In this document: positions 24,862-33,702 of the stretch, in pieces
Layout: every line of letters starts with the position of its first letter
How positions within the stretch are numbered: position 1 is the stretch's first letter
Assembly (NCBI RefSeq): GCF_019511345.1
Contig: NZ_JAEUAK010000008.1
Span: 124,001-188,000, forward strand
Length of the DNA stretch: 64,000 nucleotides
Origin: Rhizobium mesosinicum
Lineage (GTDB): Bacteria > Pseudomonadota > Alphaproteobacteria > Rhizobiales > Rhizobiaceae
Direction of reading: 5' to 3'
The notes under the pieces: model-generated
What the model was told of the DNA's origin: nothing
What the model saw: the letters and a program-made list of their open reading frames with translations, nothing else
The model's database searches: none
Made by a program: the position numbers and the translations under genes

Positions 24862-26205
24862 ATGAAAAGATTGTTATCGCTGGTGGCTGCGATGGCGCTG
24901 CTTGGTTCGGGCGCAATCGCGCAAGATGCCAAGGAAGACCCTGTAGATATCGTGATCCGATTGACCGGACGGATAAATCCTTATCTACAGGCCATTTATC
25001 GGGATCACAGGGATATAGTACTGAGAGTCTACACGGAGGCGAGCCGTCAGAAATGGCTTGAAGAGAAGAAAACCCTTGCGACGGTCTTCGCCACGTATGG
25101 CACTCCGGCCCTCTCTCGCGCAGGTGATAGCGCCGTGATTGCAGTCATGGACAAGACAGTCGCGTTTGCCGATATCGTGGCCGCTAAATATCCCGAAGGC
25201 TGCGAATATTTCTTCACTGGCAATATGCCTGACTGGTATTCCGTCGTCGAAGTCAGAAACGGTCGGATGAATGATCTGCGAGCGAAAACCTATGCTTATG
25301 AGGACGGGAAATTCCGCGCTCCAGTTGCCTTGATGTCCGGCAAGGAGCGGTACCAGATCATGAAGCGGTACCTGGGGATGACCGGGGGTGAGATACATAA
25401 GGCGCTGAAGGCTCCTGCCGGCGTGAGCGACGAAGACATGTGCTCGATCGCAAAGAAACTCTACAACGTACGCGCCTTGCCGAAAGAGCTGCAGGGCGAT
25501 TGGGGCAGGGCGTTGCTGTCGCTCGGTCCGTCCCCGGAGAAGCAAAAACCTGCCGCAGATGCGAAGCCCGCATCGGACTCGGCTGCGCAGGAAACGAAGG
25601 CTGGCTCCTTCGAAAGGGAGATGCAGGTTCTCGCCGGTATCAATCCCTTCGTTCACGCGGTCTTCATGGATCACGAAGCTGAAACGCGGCAGCTGTTTGC
25701 CAAGGCCGAAGCCTCGGGGGGCAAGATCGATCCGCGAGCGCAAGCAGCTGCCATGTTGGCGAAATATGGCAGTCCTGCGCTGTCGCGGGCAAGCGATGCC
25801 ATTGCGATCGATGTCTTGAAGAAGACAGCTGCGCTCAACGAGGCTCTTACGCGATACTATCCGCAGGGCTGCAAGGATCTTATGAGTATGCGGGTGTCTC
25901 AGGCCGCACAGGCTGTTCCCCAGATCAAGGAGAGGTATTGGCAAGTTATGGAAGCCAAGCGCCTGGCCTATGAGGATGGCAAGATGCGGGAGCCTGCGGC
26001 CGTTACGCTGACCGCGCAGGACATCGCGCAAATGATCACGCAGCGCCTGGGCGTGACCGTGGACGAGTTGAATAAACTGACGAATCTTGCCGAACTGAGC
26101 GACGAAGAGACTTGCTCGATAACGATGAGGCTCAACACGATCGATCCCGTGCCGGAGGCGCAGCGAGGCAACTGGGCGAGGGCCGCCATGTCATGGAGCG
26201 GCTGA
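24862..26205 (+). CDS. Exported protein with two tandem homologous repeats
   Basis: A 447-residue protein with a signal peptide (1-20, ending A-I-A). The mature part is two copies of one ~190-residue unit, joined by a Pro/Ala/Lys-rich linker near 210-235. Matching stretches include Y-G-T-P-A-L-S-R-A / Y-G-S-P-A-L-S-R-A, Y-P-E-G-C / Y-P-Q-G-C, A-Y-E-D-G-K in both, and D-x-C-S-I in both. Each copy keeps two Cys, probably paired. The ATG at 24862 follows GGGGTGGGG. I recognise no family; a periplasmic role is inferred from the leader. Confidence 0.75.
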   Translation: MKRLLSLVAAMALLGSGAIAQDAKEDPVDIVIRLTGRINPYLQAIYRDHRDIVLRVYTEASRQKWLEEKKTLATVFATYGTPALSRAGDSAVIAVMDKTVAFADIVAAKYPEGCEYFFTGNMPDWYSVVEVRNGRMNDLRAKTYAYEDGKFRAPVALMSGKERYQIMKRYLGMTGGEIHKALKAPAGVSDEDMCSIAKKLYNVRALPKELQGDWGRALLSLGPSPEKQKPAADAKPASDSAAQETKAGSFEREMQVLAGINPFVHAVFMDHEAETRQLFAKAEASGGKIDPRAQAAAMLAKYGSPALSRASDAIAIDVLKKTAALNEALTRYYPQGCKDLMSMRVSQAAQAVPQIKERYWQVMEAKRLAYEDGKMREPAAVTLTAQDIAQMITQRLGVTVDELNKLTNLAELSDEETCSITMRLNTIDPVPEAQRGNWARAAMSWSG

Positions 26206-26260
26206 GCGGCGGCATCCAATGCCCGCCTACGCAACGGCGAGCGCCAACGCAGTCTGCCTC

Positions 26261-26344
26261 TCAGCCTCGGTGGCCCTGCAAGATATCGGTCAGCTGCGGG
26301 GTATCGCGGCGGTTTTGGATGTCGAGCATGGCCTGATAGGCGGC
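26261..26344 (-). pseudogene. C-terminal remnant of a lipoprotein gene (paralogue of 27587-27928)
   Basis: On the minus strand the frame ending at 26261 reads A-Y-Q-A-M-L-D-I-Q-N-R-R-D-T-P-Q-L and on to Q-G-H-R-G. This closely matches the last 25 residues of the small lipoprotein encoded at 27587-27928 (Y-Q-D-M-L-D-I-K-N-R-R-Y-T-P-K-L). No signal peptide or start is present upstream, so only the tail survives. The duplicated exported protein ends 56 bp away. Confidence 0.6.
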
Positions 26345-26686
26345 GCGGCCGTAAAAAGCCGCAGGCCGCAGTGCGGCTGCTAAACGGCTCGTTATCGCAA
26401 AACCGCCGCGCGTCCATTCGGACGCACTGAGGACACTTCATCTCTTTCAGTCAGCGCATCGGGCTTTCCGAAGATCCATGCCGATTTTCGCACCGATCCT
26501 GTAACGGCTCGGCGGAAGATCCGGTCAGGTCAAAAAGCGCTCAGTCATACGAGGTGACCGAGCGCTTTTTTTATGGCCGCCGCATATCGGGTCACCGATC
26601 TGCATTAAAAAATCCGCGGACGTGTCTCAATACCAAAAATTCAGACACTCAAAACTTTGGGGAAGCGGGATGCATTCCGCGCGCTT
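26345..26686. other. Intergenic stretch with a terminator
   Basis: No gene is visible in these ~340 bases apart from the strong bidirectional terminator at 26532-26572. The protein-like frames here have no ribosome sites. Confidence 0.5.
26532..26572 (+). terminator. Strong rho-independent terminator (bidirectional)
   Basis: AAAAAGCGCTC pairs with GAGCGCTTTTT over 11 bp, with a 17-base loop and a run of seven T. The A-run on the other side means it can end transcripts from both strands: the duplicated exported protein gene and the minus-strand DUF982 gene. Confidence 0.85.
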
Positions 26687-26947
26687 TCAGCCCGTAAGCG
26701 CTGCCTCAATCGGAATCCCTGCTTCCCGGGCAGCGGCAATGAAACAATCGCGGGCTTCGTGCGGCGTGCGCAGACCGGAGTCGACATCGGCGCAGGCCTG
26801 CAGCGCCTGAAAAAACGCCTTGCCTGTGGAGACCGGCCAGGCCGTGAGCAGCATGTTCAGCGCTTCCTCCGTGGTCGCGACCAGAAGCATCTGCCCGCTG
26901 CGTCTGCAGACGACCATAACAGGCGTTTCCCACCGACGTTTGCCCAT
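26687..26947 (-). CDS. DUF982 domain protein
   Basis: An 86-residue protein matching the small DUF982 family, which is multi-copy in rhizobial genomes. The start at 26947 is chosen because GAGGATGAG lies upstream. The middle carries the typical A-L-N-M-L-L-T-A-W-P pattern and a late H-E-A-R-D-C-F-I-A-A-A helix. No function has been established for the family as far as I know. Confidence 0.75.
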   Translation of the reverse strand: MGKRRWETPVMVVCRRSGQMLLVATTEEALNMLLTAWPVSTGKAFFQALQACADVDSGLRTPHEARDCFIAAAREAGIPIEAALTG

Positions 26948-27056
26948 GCTCTCATCCTCCTGCAGCAGAAGATAACGCCTGCCGCCGCTCGTCGTCAAAG
27001 GCTGCGTTCGGCCGTGGGGATCGGCACGACCCCTGGGGATCGGCACGACCCTGGGG

Positions 27057-27335
27057 TCAATGCAGTGTCGACTTGCTGGCCGGATGGTTCATCTCGAAGC
27101 GCCCGAGCAGATCCATGGCTTCGGCAATGACGTTAAGCGCGACTTCGGAGCGATCTGCCGATATTGCGGGGCCATCGCGCAGCAGCCTGTCGGCCAGTTC
27201 TTCCAGCTGCTTGCAAGCCATGTCGCCTGCCTGCCTGGCGACGACAGCCGAAAAGTGCAGCGTCTGGCTCAGCCGCCGCAGCGTAGCGGCGCGCTCCATC
27301 GCATTCATCTCTTCGATCCGCTTCGGCTTTTTCAT
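27057..27335 (-). CDS. Small helical hypothetical protein
   Basis: A 92-residue, largely helical protein starting with M-K-K-P-K-R. GGGGAG lies six bases before the ATG at 27335, which decides the start. It has three probable helices and no signal peptide or membrane segment. It lies upstream of the DUF982 gene in the same direction and may share its transcript. I recognise no family. Confidence 0.55.
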   Translation of the reverse strand: MKKPKRIEEMNAMERAATLRRLSQTLHFSAVVARQAGDMACKQLEELADRLLRDGPAISADRSEVALNVIAEAMDLLGRFEMNHPASKSTLH

Positions 27336-27586
27336 GTGCTCCCCTTCGACGTAGCGCATCCAGGTGGCGACGCGCTCGCCGAACAAGCCATTATGAGTGA
27401 TCTGGGAAGGAAGCGAAGGAATGCAATGTGCGCACGCGCAAGGTTCCTTGTCAGGCCCAGTTGCCGAGCCTTTCATGCTGATGCAAGCGATAACGCGGCC
27501 TGTTGCCAGGCGCTGGGATCTGTACTCACACCGGCTTCTCGCCTGAAGCAGCGAGCGTGAAAGGGCAGGAGTGACAGGCGCTCAGC

Positions 27587-27928
27587 CTATCGGCCCTGGA
27601 AGATCTTGATCAGCTTTGGGGTGTAGCGGCGGTTCTTGATGTCGAGCATATCCTGATAGGTTATGTCGCCGGAAACGATCGCATTTGTGTATCTGCTGCA
27701 GACAATCTTGGGAGCGTCCTTGTCTGCCACGTTCAGGAAGAGTGCGGCGTTATGGCGGGCCTTCGTGTCGGATAAGCCGAGCTGCCTGATGCACTCGTTC
27801 AAAAGCCCGTTTCTCTGACTCTCGCTGCCCCGCGCCACTCTGACAGCTGCATCATATTGTTTCTCGGTCGGCACGCAGCCGGTGAGCAATCCGGTGGCAA
27901 TCAATATCAATGTAATATAGGCGCGCAT
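27587..27928 (-). CDS. Small lipoprotein
   Basis: A 113-residue protein with a type II signal peptide: hydrophobic residues 5-15, then the lipobox L-T-G-C with the lipidated Cys at residue 18. The mature part has two further Cys (near 46 and 77) and ends in Y-Q-D-M-L-D-I-K-N-R-R. A copy of this tail survives as a remnant at 26261-26344, so the gene belongs to a small duplicated family in this strain. Function unknown; it is expected to sit in the envelope facing the periplasm. Confidence 0.75.
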   Translation of the reverse strand: MRAYITLILIATGLLTGCVPTEKQYDAAVRVARGSESQRNGLLNECIRQLGLSDTKARHNAALFLNVADKDAPKIVCSRYTNAIVSGDITYQDMLDIKNRRYTPKLIKIFQGR

Positions 27929-28189
27929 GATTATCCCTCAATTATGTTGCTCACAGCCTCCTGTGCTGTGATCGGCGGGCCACCTTTATTTTGATTCTCG
28001 CGCTGCGGGAATTCTGTTCTTCGCAATTTCTCATTTCTTCTATAGCTGGTTGAAATGTTCATGAATGGATGACGTGTGTGCAGTCGCGAGCGACGGACCT
28101 TTCGCGAAAGCACCTTTGGGGGATAAAGTGGATGTATGGGCTGCTTAGCAAGCCGGTGAGGTTCACATCCGGGGAACCAGCTTCCGTCT

Positions 28190-28981
28190 TTACCGCCCGG
28201 CCGCCCGGTATGCCTCTGCGCGTTCCTTCTCTCTTGCGGCCTTCACGACCAGCATACCGGCCGCCACAAGCCCCACCACCATCACCACGCCAAGCACGAG
28301 CAAATTCGGCTCCGCCGGCAGCGCCGCGCCCGTGCCAGCGCCGCCCGATGCCGACACTGCGATTGCGGCACCGGCCTTCTGCAGCGTACCCGCCGTCTTC
28401 TCTGCCTTGCTAGCCTCGTCCGCCAGCGCTGCCTTCGCATCCACGCCCGGCTGCGCACGGAGATACATCGCGACGGCCTTCGCCTCGATCTTCGCCACGC
28501 GTGAGTTCCAGCCCTTGCCGTAGGTGTTCCAGATCGCCAGGCTCCGCATGAAGCTTAGCCGCCTAGCGCAAAGCGCCTTGATTTCCCTGGTGCCGGCGGT
28601 TGCGGCTTTGGCGCGGGTCAGCGGGCCGGACTTGCCGTCGGCGGGGGCGCCGATGACGGCCTGGACGCCGCGCAGGGCGCGGGCGGGGCCGGAGTTGACG
28701 GCGTAGTCGAAGGTGGCGAGGTCGAAGCCTGAAGGCAGGGTGTCGCCGCCGATTTCGTCCCAGTATCTGGCCTTGTAGATGGGTTTGACGTCGTCGATCG
28801 TCAGTTTGCGGATGTCGAGGCTGGGGAAGGCGGCGGCCGAGATGCCGTATTTGGTGCCTTTCAGCGTGCCCTTGCCGATCCTGCCGCCGGTCCAGTTGCC
28901 GGGGTCGGTGCGCTCCAGGGAGAGGCCGCCTTCGGATGCAAGCGTGATCGAGAGGCATTCGGAGAAATTCGTGCTGGTCAT
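28190..28981 (-). CDS. GH108 family phage-type endolysin with C-terminal membrane anchor
   Basis: A 263-residue protein. The N-terminus carries the glycoside hydrolase 108 signature (catalytic Glu in S-E-G-G near residue 18, then T-K-Y-G-I-S near 43-48). A peptidoglycan-binding-like region with Y-W-D-E-I-G-G-D-x-L-P and D-Y-A-V-N-S-G follows. Near 225-245 there is one membrane helix followed by K-A-A-R-E-K. GH108 enzymes cleave the glycan strand of peptidoglycan; here it is the likely lytic enzyme of the phage module. A membrane-anchored C-terminus is unusual for an endolysin. Confidence 0.82.
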   Translation of the reverse strand: MTSTNFSECLSITLASEGGLSLERTDPGNWTGGRIGKGTLKGTKYGISAAAFPSLDIRKLTIDDVKPIYKARYWDEIGGDTLPSGFDLATFDYAVNSGPARALRGVQAVIGAPADGKSGPLTRAKAATAGTREIKALCARRLSFMRSLAIWNTYGKGWNSRVAKIEAKAVAMYLRAQPGVDAKAALADEASKAEKTAGTLQKAGAAIAVSASGGAGTGAALPAEPNLLVLGVVMVVGLVAAGMLVVKAAREKERAEAYRAAGR

Positions 28982-29244
28982 GCCGCGTTCCTTTTTCGAT
29001 GGATCGCGACAAGATCGGACGGCAACAGTTGTGCCTGTTGCACGGCTAGAGGGCCGCCGCCTCCGCTACAGGAAGAACGGAGTGGGGCGCGGCGGCCGGC
29101 TTTTGAAGGCCGGTACTAAAACCATAATCCTGGGAGATCGTTCCACGATGAAACCTAATCAAAAAGGGCTATGGTGCAGACAATCAGCCCAAGGCAGCCG
29201 CAGGGGCGGCTCATACCGCGTCCTGCGCCTTCCGTGCCCGCGTC

Positions 29245-31764
29245 TCAGAACACATCGGCGTAGCTGGCTGCGGCGCTCATCGCGCTTTCCTTCAGCCTCA
29301 CGCCTTGCGCCACCATGCCGTTCGCAAACCGCACGAGGTGCACATCGGGCATGGATTTCAGGCGCTGGGAGAAGGTGTTGACGGGCGGCAGGAAGCTTTC
29401 GCGATAGCCCTGTTCGATCGCCCATTTACGGAAGTCCTCGAAGAGTTTTACGGTGCGCAGCCAGCCTCCTGCGGGCTCGTTCGATGTGGGCTCGATGCGG
29501 ATATCGAACCATTCGTTGAGCGGATCGAGCAGCAGCCAGGCGTTCAGCGCCTCCTTCGAGCTTTCGGGGATGGTGTAGTGGCCGTTGCGCTTCAGCCGCC
29601 GGGCGCCTGCTACGGCAAAGCCGAGCAGCAGTTCCAGCTCTTCCTTCGCGATACGCTCGGCGATATCGGGGATGACCTCGTGTTCGGGAATGCTGCGGTT
29701 GAACTGGATGACGACGAGGCGGCGGCGGAGCCCGCGGTCTATGCCACCGTTGAACCGCGGCAGCGTGTTGGTTGTGAAGCAATGGAGTGCGCGGGGGATG
29801 AAGCTCTCGACATCCTTGTAAAGTCTGCGGCCTTCGATCGGGTTGCCGGTCACGGCCGCCTTGAACTCCTCGCCTGATATGGCCGCCGCGCTCAACTCGT
29901 CTGCAACGTTTGCCGCCTTGCCCGAGAGATTGATGATGCGCTTCTCATCATTGAAGAAGGCAGGCGAGATGGAGGAGACGGCGCCTTCAGGCAGGAGCGC
30001 GCGAAAGAGCGAGGCGATGGTGGATTTGCCGTTGCTGGCGGTTTCGCCGAGCAGGATGAAGGCCTTCGGCTGGCGGATGCGGGTGGCAAGACCGAAGGCG
30101 GCAGCCCCCAGCATTTCGGCCACAAGGTCGATCTTGCGGGCAGCATCCGGATCGCCCTGAAAGGCGCCGTGGAGCAGCTTGTGTAAGAGCGAGCCCTCGG
30201 GCGGAGTGTTTTCCGTGTGCAGGTTGTAATCGGCGGCGATTGTGAAGCGGAAGCGGTCATCCGGTTCATGCGGGCGGCAGATCACCTTGCCGGTCTCATC
30301 CAGCGTAATGGTGCAGTTCAGCGCGTTGACGCCGATGGCGGGATTGCGAAAGAAACCGGCATCGGCAGTGCGGGTGCCGAACTCGTTGAGGATGCCGTCG
30401 ATCATGTGCCTGCCGAGCTTCAGCGGCTTTTCCTTCGGACCGATGCCGATGGCATCGAAGGCATGTATGGCAAGGCGGAGTTTCTGTTCGGGGATAGGGC
30501 GCCAGGCGGAGGGGCCATAGGCCCAGAACTTGCCGTCGGCGCGAACAATCCGCCCTCCGCAGGCTTCCGCCAGGTGCTCGTCGAAGATGCGCGCCAGCCA
30601 GACTTCGGAACCGAAGGGCTGGCTCGGAAACCATTCCGGCATGCGGTCTATGCCGTCGGCGCCGGTCGGCGGCGCTTTCGGTGCCTGCGGGTGCTGCTCT
30701 TCCGCTGCCGGCGGCGGTTCGACCGGGGCGGGCATGTGGCGGCGGATGGTGGCGCGCATGAAGGCATCGAGCTCGAGGCGCGTCCAGCCGGCATCGACGG
30801 CATCGGCACTATCCCAGCTGCGGCCGGGAAGGCGGCCCGCCTGCCAGTCGGAATAGGCGAAGTGCGCGATATCCGAGGCGGCCTTCGCATCGGCAAGACC
30901 CGTCAGCCGGACGCGGGCGCCGAGGCCTGCGAGGATGGCGGCGATCTCCTCTGCCGTCGAAAGGCCAGGCGCATCGAAATCCGGCCAGATCACCACATCG
31001 CGGCCCGATAGCGGCGACCAGTCGGTGTGTTTGACGCCCTGCGTGCCGCCGGCCCAGGAGAGCACGATACGGCCCGTTTTCGCAGCCAGCCGGTCGCGGC
31101 ATTTCTCGCCCTCGACGACGATCACCTGCTTCGTCATGCCGAGCGTTTCGACGCCATAGAGCGGGCGCGGCTTGGGAAAGGGATAGCGGCACCAGGTCTC
31201 CTTGCCGTCGGGCAGGCGGGCGAACATGACCATCGGCGTTTCCTTAGCCCCATCGGGGAGGTCATGGCGCAGCACATAGCCGATCAGCGCGCCATCGGCC
31301 TGCCGATAGGGAAAAACCATGGAGGGAGAAAATGAGCCCCATTCGGAGCGATCGCCCTTGCGCTTCGGGTTGTAGAGGCGGATGCGGACGCCCGGCTTGA
31401 CCGCCTCGGACGGAGGCGCAAGCGGTGTGATGCCGTCATAAGGGTCGCGCCCCTGCGGCGCGCGCGGGGTTAGGTTCGGCCTGATATGATCGCTGCCATC
31501 GAGGATACGGATGGCTTCCGCAAGATCCACACTCCTGATCTGCTGCACGAAATCCAGCACATCGCCGCCGGCGCCGCAGCCGAAGCAATGGAAGCGCTCG
31601 ATGCCATCCTGTCCTCTGAAGACGGTGAAGGACGGGGTCTCCTCGGCGTGGAAGGGGCAGCAGGCGACATGCTCATGCCCGTTCCTCTTGAGCCTGCAGC
31701 CATAGCGCGCCGCCGTCTCGGACAGCGACACGTCGCGGCGAAGCCGTTCGACATCTGAAGGCAT
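29245..31764 (-). CDS. Phage P4-type DNA primase/helicase
   Basis: An 839-residue replication protein. Residues 20-70 hold a CHC2 zinc ribbon (C36, H39, C60, C63). Residues ~215-275 form a TOPRIM-like catalytic core (V-V-E-G-E-K and P-D-F-D). The C-terminal half is a superfamily 3 / D5-like helicase with Walker A G-E-T-A-S-N-G-K-S (about 573-581). Such proteins synthesise primers and unwind at a phage or plasmid origin. The ATG at 31764 directly abuts an operator-like palindrome, and a second lies 5 bp further upstream, so expression is probably silenced by the repressor at 33064. Confidence 0.88.
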   Translation of the reverse strand: MPSDVERLRRDVSLSETAARYGCRLKRNGHEHVACCPFHAEETPSFTVFRGQDGIERFHCFGCGAGGDVLDFVQQIRSVDLAEAIRILDGSDHIRPNLTPRAPQGRDPYDGITPLAPPSEAVKPGVRIRLYNPKRKGDRSEWGSFSPSMVFPYRQADGALIGYVLRHDLPDGAKETPMVMFARLPDGKETWCRYPFPKPRPLYGVETLGMTKQVIVVEGEKCRDRLAAKTGRIVLSWAGGTQGVKHTDWSPLSGRDVVIWPDFDAPGLSTAEEIAAILAGLGARVRLTGLADAKAASDIAHFAYSDWQAGRLPGRSWDSADAVDAGWTRLELDAFMRATIRRHMPAPVEPPPAAEEQHPQAPKAPPTGADGIDRMPEWFPSQPFGSEVWLARIFDEHLAEACGGRIVRADGKFWAYGPSAWRPIPEQKLRLAIHAFDAIGIGPKEKPLKLGRHMIDGILNEFGTRTADAGFFRNPAIGVNALNCTITLDETGKVICRPHEPDDRFRFTIAADYNLHTENTPPEGSLLHKLLHGAFQGDPDAARKIDLVAEMLGAAAFGLATRIRQPKAFILLGETASNGKSTIASLFRALLPEGAVSSISPAFFNDEKRIINLSGKAANVADELSAAAISGEEFKAAVTGNPIEGRRLYKDVESFIPRALHCFTTNTLPRFNGGIDRGLRRRLVVIQFNRSIPEHEVIPDIAERIAKEELELLLGFAVAGARRLKRNGHYTIPESSKEALNAWLLLDPLNEWFDIRIEPTSNEPAGGWLRTVKLFEDFRKWAIEQGYRESFLPPVNTFSQRLKSMPDVHLVRFANGMVAQGVRLKESAMSAAASYADVF

Positions 31765-31781
31765 GTTGCGGCTCTTGCAAG
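31765..31781. promoter_or_regulatory. Operator-like palindrome 1 (primase)
   Basis: GTTGC-N7-GCAAG, one mismatch from the GTTGY-N7-GCAAC pattern found four times in this module. It directly abuts the primase start codon, overlapping its ribosome-binding region. Confidence 0.55.
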
Positions 31782-31785
31782 GAAT

Positions 31786-31802
31786 GTTGTTGTAATCGCA
31801 AC
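31786..31802. promoter_or_regulatory. Operator-like palindrome 2 (primase)
   Basis: GTTGT-N7-GCAAC, 21 bp (two helical turns) from palindrome 1 and just upstream of the primase gene. Confidence 0.6.
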
Positions 31803-31859
31803 ACGGCCGGCGCGGAACGGGCGGCGGCCGTGGTCATTTCACCTATTCGTGCCGGGGAT

Positions 31860-32261
31860 TCAGCGGGATGCGGCGGCGGGAAACTTGCCTTCCAGCACCA
31901 GCCGGTAGCCGCGGCGATAGCCGACAGTGGCAATGCCGATACCGGAGCCTTCGAGCTTCTGACGCATGTGGCAAAGCGCAACCTTGAAGGCGAGATACAT
32001 CTTGTCCGGTGAGGGGCCGCCATCGGGATCGTCGATATACATGGCGGTGAAGATGCGCTCGGTGACGACGGGCAGGCCCTTGCCCTTCCAGACCGCCTGG
32101 AAGATGCGGCCTTCCATCGGCGTCAGGCCATAGCGATCGATGACGATCTCCGGCTGCGGCGTGGTGACCGGCTGCTTGCAGCAGGGGCAGAGCAGGGGCT
32201 TGGTGATGGTGAGCGGGGCGGGCGCGGGCGCTGTGGGCGGGCGTGTGGTGATCGTCTGCAT
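31860..32261 (-). CDS. Small winged-helix regulator
   Basis: A 133-residue protein. A Pro-rich start is followed by L-C-P-C-C near residues 24-28, a possible metal-binding knuckle. Residues ~45-125 resemble the OmpR/PhoB C-terminal winged helix (G-L-T-P-M-E-G-R-I-F, then H-M-R-Q-K-L-E and G-Y-R-R-G-Y-R-L). No receiver domain is attached. GAGGACC precedes the ATG at 32261. It lies between the primase gene and two small genes of the phage module and may control late or replication genes. Confidence 0.65.
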   Translation of the reverse strand: MQTITTRPPTAPAPAPLTITKPLLCPCCKQPVTTPQPEIVIDRYGLTPMEGRIFQAVWKGKGLPVVTERIFTAMYIDDPDGGPSPDKMYLAFKVALCHMRQKLEGSGIGIATVGYRRGYRLVLEGKFPAAASR

Positions 32262-32352
32262 ATCGGTCCTCACTGGATCTAAGAATTCTGGTGACAATGC
32301 GAATTGACTTGGCGAACTGGTTTTCCGATTGGTTTTCCGGCGGGGCCGATGC

Positions 32353-32559
32353 CTATTGAGGCGCCATCGCGCGGATGCGGTCTTCGAAGAGGGCAAGGCG
32401 TCGCAGCCGGTTGGCGAGATGCACGAGGTCGTCGAGGGTCTCGCTATCGATGAAGAGCAGCGTCTCGCCGGCCGCAGCCCCGTCGCGCATGACGCAGCGC
32501 CCGATCAGTGTGTCGATCAGATCCGATTGCGCCAGCATGGAAAGCGGCTCCTTACGCAT
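32353..32559 (-). CDS. Small phage-module hypothetical protein
   Basis: A 68-residue, mostly helical acidic protein with no recognised motif. Its start overlaps the end of the next upstream gene by eight bases, which supports real translation in one operon. It belongs to the early block of the phage-like module. Confidence 0.5.
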   Translation of the reverse strand: MRKEPLSMLAQSDLIDTLIGRCVMRDGAAAGETLLFIDSETLDDLVHLANRLRRLALFEDRIRAMAPQ

Positions 32560-32779
32560 CCTCCTCCTCCGGCGTCATGTCCGAGGGGGCAAGCGTTACG
32601 CCGCGGCGTCTCGCGGCCTGCAAGAGCAGCAGCTGGTCGCGGCCGTTGATGAGACCGTGTTCGTCCCTGAGCGCCCTGCAGATCTTGGAGCGATGACGCT
32701 GGAGTTCGGCTGCGAGCCTGGAAGGCGGCAGCGCAAATTTGGCGGCGACTTTCTGCCAGGGCGTCTTCGCCTTAGCCAT
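32552..32779 (-). CDS. Small helix-turn-helix-like phage protein
   Basis: A 75-residue basic protein starting M-A-K-A-K. A possible helix-turn-helix (W-Q-K-V-A-A-K-F-A-L-P-P-S-R-L-A-A-E-L) is followed by S-K-I-C-R-A-L. It is the first gene of the minus-strand early operon. The palindrome at 32830-32846 lies 50 bp upstream of its ATG, and the gene diverges from the repressor, a position often taken by Cro-like or antirepressor proteins. Confidence 0.55.
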   Translation of the reverse strand: MAKAKTPWQKVAAKFALPPSRLAAELQRHRSKICRALRDEHGLINGRDQLLLLQAARRRGVTLAPSDMTPEEEDA

Positions 32780-32829
32780 GCTGATCCTCCCTCATCTGAT
32801 GCGGCTCTCGTTGTTGAAGTTGAGATTAT

Positions 32830-32846
32830 GTTGTCGAAATCGCAAC
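32830..32846. promoter_or_regulatory. Operator-like palindrome 3 (early operon)
   Basis: GTTGT-N7-GCAAC, in the divergent region between the early operon and the repressor gene, closer to the early operon. Confidence 0.6.
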
Positions 32847-32998
32847 GTCAATCCGATATAGGAAAAAATACCTATCTTTTGTGTTTCGGCAGCGGAGAGG
32901 GCATTTTTCCGGCCGAAATTCAGGCGATGATGCAACTTGAACAGATCAACCATGTCAAAGGTTGAGGCTAAAAAGCCCGGTCCGGTTGCTTGCGCCAC

Positions 32999-33015
32999 GT
33001 TGCGGTTTTTGCAAC
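32999..33015. promoter_or_regulatory. Operator-like palindrome 4 (repressor)
   Basis: GTTGC-N7-GCAAC, a perfect 5-bp inverted repeat 48 bp before the repressor start, followed by the self-complementary GCAACGTTGC at 33022-33031. Suits autoregulation. Confidence 0.6.
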
Positions 33016-33063
33016 AAATAAGCAACGTTGCATATGTGCATGGGGCGCTGATGGGGGAACTCG

Positions 33064-33702
33064 ATGGCTGAAATCGATGGCGAGTGGTTTCACAACCAGC
33101 TTGACGGCAGGGGGCAATCGCTGCGCGCGCTCGCCCGCCATCTCGGCAAGGATGCCTCCGCCGTCTCCCGCACCTTCTCGGGCAAGCGCCGCATGACGAT
33201 GGAGGAGGCGGTAGAGATCGCTGTCTTCCTCGGCGTATCCGTCAGCGAGGTCATACACCATGCGGGAATTGCCGGGCGTATCGGCACGACCAGCGAAGGC
33301 GAAGGGCCGGGGCAGAAGATCCTGCTCTCGGCCGTGATCGGCGACGACGGCGAAGTCCGCGCTCTTTCAGAGCCGCAGCCCCTGCCGCAGGCCGTGCTCG
33401 ACAAGGCGCAGCTTTCGATCGGCGCTAGCCGCAACCGGCGGATCATCGCCGCCGAGGTGCGCGCCTCCTCCGGTCCGCTGTCGATCTGGGACGACGCGGT
33501 GCTGCTCTTTGCGCCGGCCGATGGCATCGAGCCCGGCGCAATCGGCGCGCTTTCCATCTGTGGCCTTGCCGGCGGCAGGCAGATCCTCGCCAGGCTCGAC
33601 CGCGCCCGCAAGACCGGCGAGGCGAGGGTGGTGACGCCTGCCGGAAAGATCGAGGATGTGGTGCTGGTGGCGGCGACGCCGGTGCTGGCGGTGGTGCCGT
33701 AG
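33064..33702 (+). CDS. CI/LexA-like phage repressor
   Basis: A 212-residue protein. An XRE-type helix-turn-helix occupies residues ~15-60 (S-L-R-A-L-A-R-H-L-G-K-D-A-S-A-V-S-R). A C-terminal domain (~90-212) has the beta-rich spacing of S24-like repressors. The catalytic Ser and Lys of self-cleaving repressors are not clearly visible, so induction may not be by RecA. It is divergent from the phage early operon, and four copies of one palindrome surround the operon starts. It is the best candidate for the lysogeny repressor of the 28-34 kb module. Confidence 0.75.
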   Translation: MAEIDGEWFHNQLDGRGQSLRALARHLGKDASAVSRTFSGKRRMTMEEAVEIAVFLGVSVSEVIHHAGIAGRIGTTSEGEGPGQKILLSAVIGDDGEVRALSEPQPLPQAVLDKAQLSIGASRNRRIIAAEVRASSGPLSIWDDAVLLFAPADGIEPGAIGALSICGLAGGRQILARLDRARKTGEARVVTPAGKIEDVVLVAATPVLAVVP

